From Eurosta solidaginis (Eukaryota; Arthropoda; Insecta; Diptera; Tephritidae), in NCBI RefSeq assembly GCF_040869045.1, contig NC_090319.1, positions 13,782,314 through 13,846,313 on the forward strand: a stretch of DNA of 64,000 nucleotides, given 5' to 3'. Shown here piece by piece: positions 12,728 through 64,000 of the stretch. Within the stretch, counting starts at the first letter, position 1. Each line of letters begins with the position of its first letter. The position numbers and the translations under genes are program-made. The notes below the pieces were generated by a model. That model had not been told where the DNA came from, made no database searches, and was given only the letters and a program-made list of their open reading frames with translations.

Positions 12728-13562
12728 TGTTGCGAGTTTTAAAAGTTCTCAATTTTCTGTGCCTTTTACTGTTGTTCAAATCACTGAATTGTCGAATAAA
12801 TAACCTCAAATGCTTTGTATATAAAATGCTCTTTATTGACAGCACTGCTATGATAGTAGAATTTAACATTAATTTAAAGTATTCGCGCACTTCACTTACA
12901 GCGTGTTAAAATCAAACTGATTGACTATCACTTGAACTACACCGTTTTTGTACTCTCAGTTGCCTCGTTAGCCGATTTCTCCCAGGGTTTTGATTTTTTC
13001 GCGAACAACCTTCCCGATTACTTGTTTAAATAAATTCTCTCATATGCTCATGGCGGAACCAGGAACAGGTGACTGCCAAAAATCAGCTGTTTGGTACAAA
13101 TAGAATGGATCACCTGATTTTCAAAGTGACAATCGTGCTCTCATCCTGTACCTCTTTCTATCACCCGGATAGGCGACCGTATTCGCCGCCATATTGAACA
13201 TCCTGTCATAACGCTGCCAAAATGCCGCCATCTTGAGCATCCTGTCAGGCAGTTGACGGATCAGATATCAGCAGACGTCGGCAAAATGAAAATGCAGCTG
13301 TGTTAGTGAGGGTGCAATGCTCGCGCAAATCAGTTCATGCATCGTTTGCATGTTGTTCATTCGCTTATTAGCAAGCAACAAGCGAAGATGTTTTGTTTTC
13401 AATGGGCGGCAAATAGTGAAACATGGACAACATTCGTCGGCATGCTCCGCGACTACTAAATGGAAGAAATCAAGAATACGTGTGAATTGAGTGCGTGCAA
13501 TTGTATCAATGTTTACTAACTAGCGGCTTAATGACGTATCGAAATTGACAATATTCGCCACA
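12728..13562 (-). mobile_element. solo LTR, family A, old copy with insertion
   Basis: It retains the GAATAAATAA block, the GCGTGTTAAAATCAAACTGATT block and a GACAATATTCGCCACA end, but is about 300 bp too long. A foreign segment beginning CATGGCGGAACC enters near 13048. Heavily diverged. Confidence 0.55.
13048..13275. mobile_element. short element E (CATGGCGGAACC family) inside an old LTR
   Basis: It shares CATGGCGGAACCAG.AACAG and GTGACTGCC..AAATCAGCT with 16311-16490. The right boundary is uncertain; CCGCCAT motifs near 13180-13230 may belong to its inverted end. Confidence 0.45.
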
Positions 13563-14996
13563 ATATTAATTCAGAACTTAAAATTAAGGGACCTCCGGGT
13601 TCGCTAGCAACAAATACTGTTTTTATGTATTTGAGTTAAACCTCTCAAGAAAAAATCAACGCTGAGACTAAACCAGATTAAACTTTGTATGATATATAGG
13701 CTGCAGGAAAAATCGGAGAAGTTCTATATAAGAAATTGCTTTAAATTCTTTCATCTATACTTCTTCCGCATCTGAACCACTGTTTAGCGTTCAAGCCATA
13801 ACAGTGGTTTACCGATCACTTATTGGATTGTGAGATTTTAAGCTTTAATTTATTATCGTTAACCTTAAGTAATTAATGCTGAGGCACCTAAGCGATTTTT
13901 TTGCGACACAAGTCACGACAATCGTTACTGCTTCGCGATAACTGACGCCATTTAAAAATACCGAGGAACTTGAGTCTCTTCCCTCCATCAGTCCCTCTCA
14001 ACTCAGTAGTGGACGTCTCCCGTTCCTCAGCTGTCAAACTTTTTGAGCCGGAGCGTCCTATTTTATGCTCAAACATGGTCTAGCCAGCAAGCTTTTAGGA
14101 ATTTTTTCGTTCCAGCTTATCATTCAAATTCCTTTGGCACCGAGGCAAAAAGCCTCTGTACATTATTTCATAAGATAGTACCGCAATGACATCACTGACG
14201 CTAGTCACACAGTCTAGTAGTACAATTTCTATATTTTTTTTTGTTCGAAACAACAATTCAATGGCAATGGTAGCGATAACTAACTAAATTCATGCCTGCC
14301 ACAATCTACTTGACAGCGCCGGAAAAGCGCTTAGCGCGATTGCATTGACAAAAATTTATGGCGCTGGTTTCATAGTATTGACGTAAGAAAAGCGCCAATA
14401 CCCGCGTCATGTATCAGGGTAGGCAAAAGACTTATGAAGCGTATTTTTTGTCTATCGAGAGAGGCCTTAATGTTTCAGTTGCTTACTTGGTACCAATTCA
14501 CTTGTTACCAAGAGTGATTTCCCCCCGAATATATTAGTTTTGTAACTAAAATGAAATAAGTGTTTCAGCTTAAAGTGTTATTTTACTCCACAGTGCACCG
14601 AAAGGTCATATTCCCATTACCCATATTAAATTAGCTTATTGCACAAATTCTCAACTATAAACATAAGTTGTTGATTAGAACTGTAGTAAAATGCTGACAA
14701 CCGCATTTCGAATGTAGAATAGATAAGAAATTTCTTAGTTATGTTTTTGCATTAATATAATGAGCAATTTACTTTAATCGCAATTTTTGTTGATTTATAC
14801 ATTTTTTCTTCGGAGGTCATTAGCCAAAAAATGCAGTGCATCACAAAAAATTATAGGAGTTCTTAAGAAAAAGCTCAAGAATTGTCGTGTATTTTCTGTA
14901 TGAAATTGATCTCTTAGCTTCACATGAGAAAGCGAAAATGGCAGCAGCAGTTGGTAACAGTTTTCGTCAGTTAGTATATTCTTACTTTTTTGATAG
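13563..14996. other. no recognised gene or repeat
   Basis: Unique-looking AT-rich DNA. A 62-codon minus-strand ORF at 13888-14076 is Ser/Arg/Lys-rich with no known motif; I do not call it a gene. Confidence 0.4.
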
Positions 14997-15549
14997 TGTA
15001 ACGAATTTTAGCAAGCCTTGATTATTCTGCAGCTTCTGTTATAGTTCGAATCGTTGAACTGTCGAATAAATAAGTTAAATATTCAGTATAGCAAAATGTT
15101 CTTTATTGACAACACTACTGTGGTAGTAGTACTTCACAATCAAACTACTCGCATACTTTGCGTATAGCGTGATAAAATCAAACTGATTGAGTATTCCTCA
15201 GCTTGCGCCGCTTTTATACTCTCTGTTGCCACTTTTCACGAACAGCCTTCTCGAACATCTGCCTATATATTTTTCATTACTGCATCTGATATTCACGTTT
15301 GTCTTCTAGTTATATGCGTGTATATTTAGTTAGTAAGTAGTAACTTGTATTCTTAGGTAATGATTACATGATGTGTGATTGTTTCTCTTTCTTCCTCGCA
15401 CTTAGCTGCTGACTACTTGTGTGTATGTGAAATAATCTCTTCGCTCTTAGCTTTGCTGTTGCGTATATGTGTGGCTGATTACTTTGATATTGTTGTGCAT
15501 TTGTTTACTAGCAGTATAGTGATGTATGGAACTGCTAATATTCGCCACA
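14997..15549 (-). mobile_element. solo LTR, family A
   Basis: TGTAACGAATTTTAGC start and CTAATATTCGCCACA end. Flanks ATAG/ATAA fit a 4-bp target duplication with one change. It has the TATA and AATAAA signals on the minus strand like the other copies. Confidence 0.7.
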
Positions 15550-15604
15550 ATAACTTTAGAAAATACTTTGATGAATTTTGAAACGAAAATTATGATAACC
15601 AATT

Positions 15605-15698
15605 TTAAAAAAATGTTGATGTTGCTTTGCCCGCGGTGTGAACCCAGAATCTTCGATGTGTTAGGCGGAGCACGCTACCATTACACCACAGCGGCCGC
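15605..15698 (-). mobile_element. tRNA-derived SINE D, 5' head only
   Basis: Complement of the SINE head: the B-box region (GTGTGAACCCAG), then the A-box region (GCTACCATTACACCACAGCG). The body is missing. Confidence 0.7.
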
Positions 15699-15699
15699 A

Positions 15700-16247
15700 A
15701 TATTCAAATAGTCATTAGTAAATTAGAAAGCAACAAATGATAATGCGAAAGCAATTTATGGAAATGGGAAAGCGGCAGTTGTTAATGCTAAATCGTTATA
15801 TGGAAATGAAAGTTCTCAATTGCAGATCGATATCAGTTTAGTCAAGTGTGGCTGATAAAGCACCTACTGCATATCAGTGTCTGAAGTGGTGTCGATCGAC
15901 GGAAGGAGCAGTTCGTTTAGGTAATTTTTCATGCACAACTAAATATTCTCAATTACAATTGATGCTTTCGAATTCTAATTTGGCGCTTTCTTATTTACAA
16001 TTGACTATTTTTACATGGAATGGCCGATTTCGTATTTACAATTAGCTATTCTCATTTACTGCTAAGTATTCTCAATTGCAAAAGACGACTTCACATTTAT
16101 AAAAGAGCGCCGAGTACTCAAAAAGTTTCTTAAAATTCTGATACTTTAAGAAAAAAATTTACTAATCCCCTGAACTTTCGAACGAATTTTGGGAAAACAC
16201 TTTTTTGAAATAGTATTCGTGATACAACTTATTAAAATATTTCTCCT
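15700..16247. repeat. degenerate short repeats, no gene
   Basis: Imperfect ~25-35-bp units with GAAAGCAA.TTATGGAAATG on the left and TATTCTCA.TTACAATTG.. on the right, partly complementary to one another. It looks like a decayed microsatellite or foldback remnant. Confidence 0.4.
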
Positions 16248-16249
16248 AG

Positions 16250-16590
16250 GATTTACTTACTTTACTTAACTGGCGCTTGCCGGTTTAACGGTTCGTCGGC
16301 CGTTCATGGCGGAACCAGTAACAGGTGACTGCCGGAAATCAGCTGGTTGGTACTTTTTTAATATGATTTGACACTTCAACTTCCGGTTCAGTACCATCTT
16401 GACATTAGTCCATCGATTTACAAAAACAAAGTACATGGAACTTTTATTTATGTTTGTAGGTATGTCACCGTGCTGCCACCTTGTATGCTTCGGCCACGCA
16501 GCCGTCGAACAAGGCGCGCCAGTCGCTTCTTCGTTGGTCTAACTGGTAATACCAACGGATTGGGGACCGTCCTCTTCCTCTGCCAACCCA
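16250..16590 (-). mobile_element. RTE-type non-LTR fragment (3' end) split by element E
   Basis: The sequences at 16250-16310 and 16495-16570 are complementary to the 3' end of the RTE-like fragment at 31770-32240 (AAGGCGCGCCAGTCGCTTCT; AACTGGCGCTT). They are separated by ~180 bp of the CATGGCGGAACC element (16311-16490) with CGGCC-type flanks on both sides. Confidence 0.6.
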
Positions 16591-16999
16591 TATGCCCAAT
16601 CAAAAAATGAAAACGTATTTTGTACATCGCATTTACTTTACGATGGCCGCATCTTCGTCTAATTAGCGAAAAATATTTTAAAGAAAAAAATTTGCAAAAT
16701 AAAAAACAAGATTATTAATTGGTCCTGCTATTTTTGTGTACACAGGTGTAGTCTCCTATATTAAATTTTTTTGTTTCACCCACACACTTTTTCAAATGGT
16801 GATCCCTTCAAAAATAAAAGTTAATCGAGGAAGTACCTTTGTACATCCCATTTACTTTACAGGTGTCCCGAGGTACTGGCGCATACCACCAAATGTTCTA
16901 CACTGGCGCCTCCCTCTTTTGTGGTATAATTTGCAAACTTCGCGCTTATTTAAACAGTCGGGTTATTCTTTTTCTAACTTAATTGAAAAAGATTACAGT

Positions 17000-17404
17000 T
17001 ATTACAATACGAGCCGGACCGTGCGCATCTTGTGCAACCAATATAAAAGTCTCTTATCAAATATCAACAGAAATCAGCTGTTCTATCAATCAATTAAAAC
17101 TTACACCTTGCGCTGTCATCTAGCGTATGGGAGCAACTGTCGGTAATGCATGGCAAATATTCACAATAGTTCCATAGTACAAATATATTTCTTTGTGTGC
17201 TCACAATCGTTTATTTTTAACAAATTATTTTAATAAACTATAGCTAAACAAAAGCACTACAACCAAAATTTCCCAAAGCTCGCTAATAGCCCGAATCTCC
17301 ATCTTTACAACCAAAACTTTATTTATAGATTTGGATTCCAAATAAGAGCGAAAAAGGGACCCGTACATAAAAACAGCAATTAGAAATAATATATATGATT
17401 AATA
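17000..17404 (+). repeat. promoter-proximal segment, copy 1 of an intragenic duplication
   Basis: These ~400 bp, ending about 45 bp before the first coding exon's acceptor, recur in intron 6 at about 44640-46487 in the same orientation at roughly 90% identity by eye. The shared part begins near gagccggaccgtgcgcatc and ends near atatatgattaata. No terminal inverted repeats are apparent. It may be a dispersed element or a duplication of host upstream sequence. Confidence 0.8.
17039..17050 (+). promoter_or_regulatory. possible TATA-type promoter element upstream of the ABCC gene
   Basis: A CCAAT immediately followed by TATAAAAG lies about 400 bp upstream of the first coding exon's acceptor. It would suit a core promoter for the missing non-coding first exon. 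It lies inside a segment duplicated in intron 6, so a transposon origin is the main alternative. Confidence 0.25.
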
Positions 17405-17479
17405 GTCAAATTGCTATATTTTAATGAACTCTGCTTTGTTTATTTACAGGTCTGGTAATAATAAGCTCTCAAACTCAAA

Positions 17480-58341
<40,862 letters not shown>

Positions 58342-58536
58342 TGTAGGATAAAAATACATTAGAAGTGAGGTTACACTGCATTTTTTTTTAAGTGAAATCT
58401 TAGCTTTAATTCACCATAGAAAAGCGCGAATAATGGCTAGGAAGATGAAACTGCCTTTATAAAACTCTTCGCCTTATTTGGAAAGTCTTCCAAGTTTGAT
58501 CAAAATAGTAAAATAATACTAGTTACACCTTTAAAG

Positions 58537-58542
58537 ATTAAA
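58537..58542 (+). terminator. possible poly(A) signal of the ABCC gene
   Basis: The variant hexamer ATTAAA lies about 200 bp after the stop codon in AT-rich DNA. I see no canonical AATAAA between the stop and this point. The antisense retrotransposon starts about 300 bp further on, so the 3' UTR is probably short. No transcript evidence is available. Confidence 0.35.
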
Positions 58543-59049
58543 GTTTACATATATATTTTTTAAATTTGATTTTCAACCGAAACCTAATACCCTTAACATC
58601 TTAATAGTAACTTATCGTTGTTAAACATACATAGTTCGTAATCTGCCAAAATGTCTAGATGTTTCTTCTAGAATCCTCTACCTGGTCACCAGCCATACGC
58701 GCGTGTATTTGTAGTGTGTAACAATGAGAATTTGGTTTTTTGTAAAAATGTAAATAGTTGTGTGATATTGGATTTATCGTTGCTTAAGAATATTTCTTCA
58801 AAATTGTTGTACTTATTAAATATATCAAAGTTAGCACGAATAATGCTGAAGTTACGACAGTGAAAGGTCTGGTGAATGTAACCGCCAGTATCACCACAGA
58901 CACCAGCGAGGTGAGGTGATATCTTTGATCATGTAAAGGTACTGTTTGTCCTATGTGTGTCCTGAGAGTATTCTATTTAAAGTTTAGATTTGTGTAGGAG
59001 GTGCGAAAGGTCTTTGAACCAAGGACTATTATTAGGACATTGGAAAAAA

Positions 59050-59290
59050 GGTTGGGGTTATCAATTGAGTGATCTAAAAATTTGTTACACCATTCCGTGT
59101 GAATGCTGTCCTTAATTAGCTTAAGAGTTTCGTTAATATTAAATTTCGCCTGTATGTTCGGACCATTGGTTATGGCTTATTTAGCCATTTGGTCAGGTTT
59201 TTCGTTACCAGCAATACCCATGGAGCCCATACTAAATTAATTTGTTGGAAGTTCTGGCTATTGATTAGATTGTGTATCGTATGGCTATAC
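59050..59290 (-). pseudogene. RNase H remnant of the 59-64 kb retrotransposon
   Basis: On the minus strand near 59220-59165, MGSMGIAGNEKPDQMAK corresponds to the G..GI.GNE.AD..AK motif that closes retrotransposon RNase H domains. An in-frame stop follows. Earlier RNase H motifs lie across the 289-bp solo LTR and are eroded. Confidence 0.6.
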
Positions 59291-59293
59291 TAT

Positions 59294-59582
59294 TGTAACG
59301 AATTTTGGGAAATTCTGCTTATTTGAAACCTTCTGCTAACGTTCGAATCGCTAAACTGTTGAATAAATAACTCCAATATTCAGTAATGCAAAATGGTCTT
59401 TATTAGACTACTTTTGAGAGTACTTTACAAGAAATTATAAATTTAAATCAAACTGATTACTGATTCCTCAGCTTGCGCTGCTTTTATACTCTCAGTTTTC
59501 TCGTTCATCCATGAGTGGTTGCTTCGTGTTTTTTTTTTATTGTTGCGTGATTACTTTATTAGTGATGCTAACATTAGTCACA
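59294..59582 (-). mobile_element. solo LTR, family A, internally deleted
   Basis: Both termini are present, but the copy is only 289 bp, with a U3 deletion after ...TTTCTCGTTCATCC. It lies within the RNase H region of the antisense retrotransposon. Flanks CTAT/CTGT. Confidence 0.65.
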
Positions 59583-59864
59583 CTGTTATTAGTGTTTCTG
59601 CTTCTTAGAATGCATGAAATTAAGCCATCAGTGAAGATAGTTATTTTGTAGAAGCTTTCCTTGATTGCAATATTTATTGTTTCTTCGTGGCGAGTAGTTC
59701 TCCAAAAGCTGAGGAGGTTTTAAAGGGTATATGAAAGAGATGTTCGGTTTTATCAGAATAACGGTATATTGCGTATTCAGTTTTGTTATCTGAAAGTGAG
59801 CTATCAGTATAAAAACGTGAAATTTTTTGGAGGTGTATTCTTCTAGTAGCTGTGCATAGTGTGT

Positions 59865-62100
59865 TTATGCCATTTCAGGTATTAAAGCAGATTTTTTGAT
59901 TGGTAAGTGTTTATCTATGATTTTTATGTTGCTGTATGTGATTAACGTAATCCAAGGAATCAAAATTGTTTCGAATTTGTTATAAACTGTAGAATAGCTA
60001 GAATTTATATGAGGGTTAGAGGAAATGACCATTGCATAGGGATCCTTATATGCGAAGAGTTTAACCAGCTCCATTGCGTTTAGCCAAATTGTTCTTTCGT
60101 TAGGTGGTAGTTCATTGGCTATGGCATATAGAAGATTTATGAGAGTCGATGGAGACAAGCCCAGACTTCTTCTTAAACACTTATTTTGTAATGTACGAAT
60201 TTTTGAGTGGCTGATTTGGGACAATTTGCAGTAGTGGTATTGCAGTATTCGATTTTTGATCATACAAGAGATTTATATATGTTGAGAGCCTTTTGTGTAT
60301 GTAGGCCAGATTCGATGTTGGTTATGTATTTGAACAGGTTGATGTTGTTAGTAGCATTTTCGACTATGTTATTGTTCTCCTAAGATACTGTAAGTGATTT
60401 GTTAATAGTTGCCAAGAAATTTAATGGAGGATACTTGTTCGGGACTGGTGTTGTTGATCTTACATGCATAATTTTGGTTTTGCTTGGGTTAAAAGATAAG
60501 TTAAGAAGGTTGCATTCCTCGGTGAAGGAATTCAATGTATGCTGTAAATTCTTTGTGGTTTCATACAAGTTAGAGCCTGAAGCTATGAAAATGAAGTCTG
60601 CAAATTGGTACATTTCTGTATGAATAGTATTTAGGCTCTATATATTGTAACGAATTTAGAGAAATTCTGCTTATTTGAAACCTTCTGCTAACGATGGAAT
60701 CGCTAAACTGTTGAATAAATGACTCCAATATTCTGTATTGCAAAATGGTCTTTATTAGACTACTTTGAGAGTAGTACAATTATACTTCACAATTATACTT
60801 CACTTCGCAACTGATAGCGTGTTTAAATTAAACTGATTAGTCATTCCTCAGCTTGCGATGCTTTTATACTCCCTGTTGCCTTATCCGCATATTTCTCCAA
60901 AGGTCTAGACGTTTCTCCTAGAATCTCCTGCTTGGTGGCCAGCTATATGCGTGTGCATTTGTAGTTTATAGCCTCTCGCATAGCCATATGCGTGTGTATG
61001 TGTAACTACTTCGTCTGATGACCACATGTGTGTGTGTGAAATATCTCTTCGTTGCCTTGTATGTATGTGTGTAAATGATGACTGATGTATTCATGTACAC
61101 CAGTGTGGCTTGCTTCATGTTTTTGTTTTTGCGTGATTATTTACTAACAGCCTAGTGATGTCAACATTCGCCACAATATATTGAAAAGAAGTGATGAAGA
61201 CAGCTTCCTTGCGGAAGTCCGTTGTGAATTTCAGTGGTTTTATTGCCAAGTTTGAGAATCTTCAGAGATCACAAATTAATGAGCAAGTCAACGTAAAGTT
61301 GTTCAATGTTAAGATTTAGAAGTATTTCTTGAAGAGTAGTGATGTTTATGCAGTTATATGCATTGGCGATGTCTGTAACGCATAGAACGACCTGTTTATG
61401 TTGGCTTTCCTGAATTTTTTTGAATTTGGTGTTGATTTTGAAAAAAAAAAGTTATTATTGGTGAGAAAATTGTATTTCTCGATGAAAACGTCAAATCTGG
61501 TTTTAAAGCGGGAGTCATTGGTGCCGTATGTCGTATCGCTGTAGTCGTATCCCTAACGTAATCAGCTGTTTATCGTTACGACGGTAAACCAAAAACCAAT
61601 TGGTTGGCTACGGCACCAATAATCGATTGCATTGATTCCCATAAGGTTGGTCGAATCAGCTGTTATAAGGTTACCGATACGGTTACCGATAAAGCACCAA
61701 TGTCTGCAGCTTAATGCATGAGTTGATAATTAGAAGTATAACAGGTATAAGAGCAATGTTTGTATTTTTCAAAGTGGTTTAAGTCTTTATCCTTTTTAGG
61801 TATAGGAACAATTTTGATTGCTCTCCAATGCATTGGAATCTCATTAGATAAAAATATGTCGTTTGAGCAGTTTTGAGGTTGTTGAAGGAAAGGTCGGACA
61901 TTGATTTAATCATACCAAATGAAATTCTGGCAATACCTGCTGCTGTGTCTTTTTTTTTTTTGGAAATTACAGTAGTTACTTCTTCAAAGCTGAGCGTACG
62001 ATCTGGATTAGGAGTTGTGTGTGTGTTTATTGTTGGAGTTACTGTTGAATTAGGTACTTGGTTTTTAAGAATATCTAAATAGTTTTGATTGTGCCATCAT
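59865..62100 (-). pseudogene. reverse transcriptase of the 59-64 kb retrotransposon
   Basis: Pieces: VTDIANAYNCINIT (motif A region, near 61370); GNKTTEIHNGLPQGS (motif B, near 61230); after the solo LTR, ICRLHFHSF/ FADFIFIASG (motif C, with the second catalytic Asp changed); SFNPSKTKIMHV; and the thumb SHSKIRTLQNKCLRRSLGL (60263 to 59865). Not functional. Confidence 0.78.
60646..61175 (-). mobile_element. solo LTR, family A, with 4-bp TSD inside a retrotransposon RT gene
   Basis: TGTAACG...CGCCACA flanked on both sides by ATAT, a 4-bp target duplication as in Ty3/gypsy-type insertion. Removing it rejoins the reverse transcriptase reading frame around NGLPQGS and the following YI... segment. 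Confidence 0.8.
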
Positions 62101-62480
62101 CATTCCTCGATTTTGCCATTAAAGTTTTCTTTTTTAGTTTTTTTGACTGTTTTGTTTTTCAAAGCTTTTGCTGAGCTATGAGGTGCACAAAGTTTTCTGG
62201 GCTGGGGTTGTTTTTAACTTTTTTTGTTAACAGTTTTGAGGAATCGGTAAGTTTTATCAACTTCTTCATTCCACTAAGCTTTTGGAGTTTTGTTGTTTGT
62301 AACAGCATACGTGACCTTTTTTTATTATTTTTTTTCTGTATGAAGTTTTCAATGTTGCTGATTGAAGATGCAAATTGGATGTTTTTAATTGAATTTAGAA
62401 GTTGTTTTTGTTTGAAATCCATTTGTTTCAATTGTAACCAGGAAATGATGACTTCCTCCAATTCTAGTGTGATCTACATA

Positions 62481-63532
62481 TCAATTACATTGTTTGTTAC
62501 AATTTGTAAAGGAAAGATCAAGAATTGAAGCAATGTTTGTGTTGAGATTATGCTTGTAGGTGAAATCACCTTGATTTAGAACGCGTATATTAGATTGATG
62601 GATGTGATTTACTAAGTGTTTACCTCTGTTTGAGTCAATGTTATCCCCCCAATTTACTGCACGCGCATTGAGCAAGAAGAAATTTTATAGCGGTTCAATA
62701 AAAGTTAATATTCTTTGTATTTCAGAGTTAAATTCATTTATGCCTAAACTGGGAGGAAAGTATACATTAGCGATGACAATTTTAGGACTTAAATTGATTG
62801 ATGGTTTTGATGAACAACTTACCCCAGCGGGTAAGGGGGTCAGAATATACCCGCGGTAGGTATGCCTGTCGTAAGAGGCGACTAAAATACCAGATTCAAG
62901 GGGTGTAGCGCAACCCTTCAGGTTGCCAGCGCAATATATAGCTTCTCCAAACCCAATTGTCAACCTCACCTATCCGCGGCGAATCCTATTTCACTAACAG
63001 ACGAGGCTCTGGCGACCCCAAGCTCCTCATGGAACTTGAGGGTGGGGAGGGAGGCGATGGCCTGAAGGTTTAATGTGGCCACATAAATCGTTCCCGAGAT
63101 GGTCGGGCTAGCACCTTAATGGTGCTGTGGTACCGGAGCGTACCGGATCTGTATCCGGCAAAGGACCATCACATCGATAACACTCCCCAAACCCCTCGGG
63201 GAGCAACCTTATCGCTACAACAACAACAACATGAACAGGACGTCATGGTCTGAATTAAATTGTATTTTTTTGAATTTAATATCACGTTTTATGGCAATGG
63301 CCACTCCTCCATACCCTGCATTTCTGTATTTTTTGATCGTGTTGTTAATGAGTTTTCTATTTGGGGTGTTGTGTGAGTGAAACATTTCATTTAAGCATAC
63401 TATGTCATAGTTGTGTTTGTTAATATAATATTCTATGGTATCTAAGTTGGCTTTGAGTGATTGCACGTTATATTGAAGAATCTTCATAATTAGATTCTTC
63501 GGTTGATGACTCCAAAAGTTGGAGTTCATCAT
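62481..63532 (-). pseudogene. endonuclease domain of the 59-64 kb retrotransposon
   Basis: The start has KILQYNVQSLKANLD and YDIVCLNEMFHSHN, the N...S......L and catalytic-E motifs of AP endonucleases, then YGGVAIAIKRDI. After the SINE-like insertion it resumes with KIVIANVYFPPS. Further on are WGDNIDSNRGKHLVN and ILDLSFTN (worn form of the D.N and S.ID motifs). Frame breaks plus insertion inactivate it. Confidence 0.8.
62817..63230 (+). mobile_element. SINE-like element C with TSD, inserted in a LINE endonuclease
   Basis: It is flanked by ATGAACA (62810-62816 and 63231-63237). It starts ACTTACCCCAGCGGGTAAGG and ends TTATCGCTACAACAACAAC. No ORF; about 410 bp. Removing it and one TSD copy brings the interrupted endonuclease sequence back together. 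Best-preserved member of family C in the window. Confidence 0.85.
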
Positions 63533-63549
63533 ATTGGAGCGATACGAAT

Positions 63550-63868
63550 CTATTTTTGATAGATTGAATCTCGTGGATGATTTCTGGATTTGTTTGCTCT
63601 CGAGAGAGCTTTTGTGTGATTTTTAGCATTTCGATCATAAGTTTCTCGATTTCCGAGACTAGACCTTTTTGGTACTCTGATTGGGGATATTGTTTGTAAT
63701 GTGTCTGTAGTTGTTGTTGGTTTTGATTGTTGTAGTTGGCCTGTTGACAGGCTTACGTACAACCTGGCTGAAGGTGCGTTTCCTAAAATTTCTGTTAATT
63801 ACTCCATCCTTGTCAAGTATGTCCTGATTTTCCATGCTGAGCATGGGGAATGTGGCTTCTTCATCCAC
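63550..63868 (-). pseudogene. ORF1 (gag-like) C-terminus of the 59-64 kb retrotransposon
   Basis: Two overlapping frames rich in Asn, Thr, Arg and Lys: NRNFRKRTFSQVVRKPVNRP and KTNNNYRHITNN, then RVPKRSSLGNRETYDR and HTKALSRANKSRN. Basic, low-complexity composition typical of the region after gag zinc knuckles. No CCHC motif is visible in the window. A frameshift lies near 63700. Confidence 0.55.
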
Positions 63869-64000
63869 TAAAATTTCAAATCTGTTTGAGTTTTTGGGAA
63901 AGTATTTGTCCAGGACCTCACGCCTGGAATGTTTTTAATAGTTTTAATTTGATTGATTTCTGCTTCTTTTTCCCCATTGTGGACAAGCACCTCGCTCCTT

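Larger units (their letters stand above)
58800..64000 (-). mobile_element. large non-LTR retrotransposon (ORF1, EN, RT, RNase H), I-like, broken
   Basis: Minus-strand order: ORF1 C-terminus (63868 to 63550), endonuclease (63532 to 62481), RT (about 62460 to 59865) and RNase H remains (about 59850 to 59050). The 5' end lies beyond the window; the 3' end is poorly defined near 58800. It is AT-rich, unlike the element at 19-23 kb, so a separate family. Interrupted by solo LTRs (59294-59582, 60646-61175) and SINE-like C (62817-63230). Confidence 0.75.

Noticed and set aside
13888..14076. 62-codon minus-strand ORF as a small gene
   Set aside because: No motif, no context and no splice or promoter support.
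16736..17146. 136-codon ORF upstream of the ABCC gene
   Set aside because: No recognisable domain, poor start context, and its second half lies in the duplicated segment, where the other copy breaks the frame.

Overview
The window is insect nuclear DNA, most likely from a higher dipteran and probably a true fruit fly (Tephritidae). The family assignment is inference from the AT-rich, repeat-loaded sequence and the insect-type ABC transporter; no species marker is visible. There are no bacterial operons, no CRISPR arrays and no real RNA genes.

One host gene dominates. A complete 12-coding-exon gene for a short-type ABCC (MRP4/ABCC4-like) ABC transporter runs on the + strand from the start codon at 17480 to the stop at 58341. 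I joined the exons by hand. Every junction keeps frame and uses a GT donor and an AG acceptor, giving 4248 nt and 1415 residues. The domain order is short N-terminus, TMD1 with an unusually long first extracellular loop, NBD1 (degenerate Walker B), acidic/Ser-rich linker, TMD2, NBD2 (intact catalytic Glu). An acceptor at 17448-17449 and in-frame stops before the ATG imply an upstream non-coding exon that I could not place.

Almost everything else is transposable-element DNA, largely inside introns of about 10.7 kb (intron 1), 6.7 kb (intron 4), 8.4 kb (intron 6) and 3.5 kb (intron 11). 1-17 kb (upstream): solo LTRs, tRNA-derived SINE copies, a TIR element at 967-2087, a 6.3-kb TIR composite (5954-12252) with a Harbinger-like transposase remnant, a 123-bp tandem array next to a near-perfect 210-bp-arm hairpin, a ~1-kb tandem duplication and a hAT-type 619-bp element with an 8-bp TSD. 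18.9-23.7 kb (intron 1): a decayed APE/RT/RNase H non-LTR retrotransposon, antisense to the gene and split by a SINE. 24.8-27.1, 33.1-37.2 and 42.3-44.4 kb: three copies of one long element carrying 130-bp tandem arrays of very different length. 44.6-46.5 kb: a second copy of the sequence just upstream of the first coding exon, invaded by two tandem Helitron-like elements and a 144-bp MITE. 54.6-55.8 kb: a 156-bp dimeric satellite-like array. 58.8-64 kb: a second large antisense non-LTR retrotransposon, interrupted by two solo LTRs and a SINE-like element.

The most unusual signals are the duplicated promoter-proximal segment, the higher-order structure in two intronic arrays, two long hairpins that could yield double-stranded RNA, a LINE/SINE pair sharing the same 3' tail, uniform antisense orientation of all solo LTRs of one family, and the enlarged extracellular loop of the transporter.
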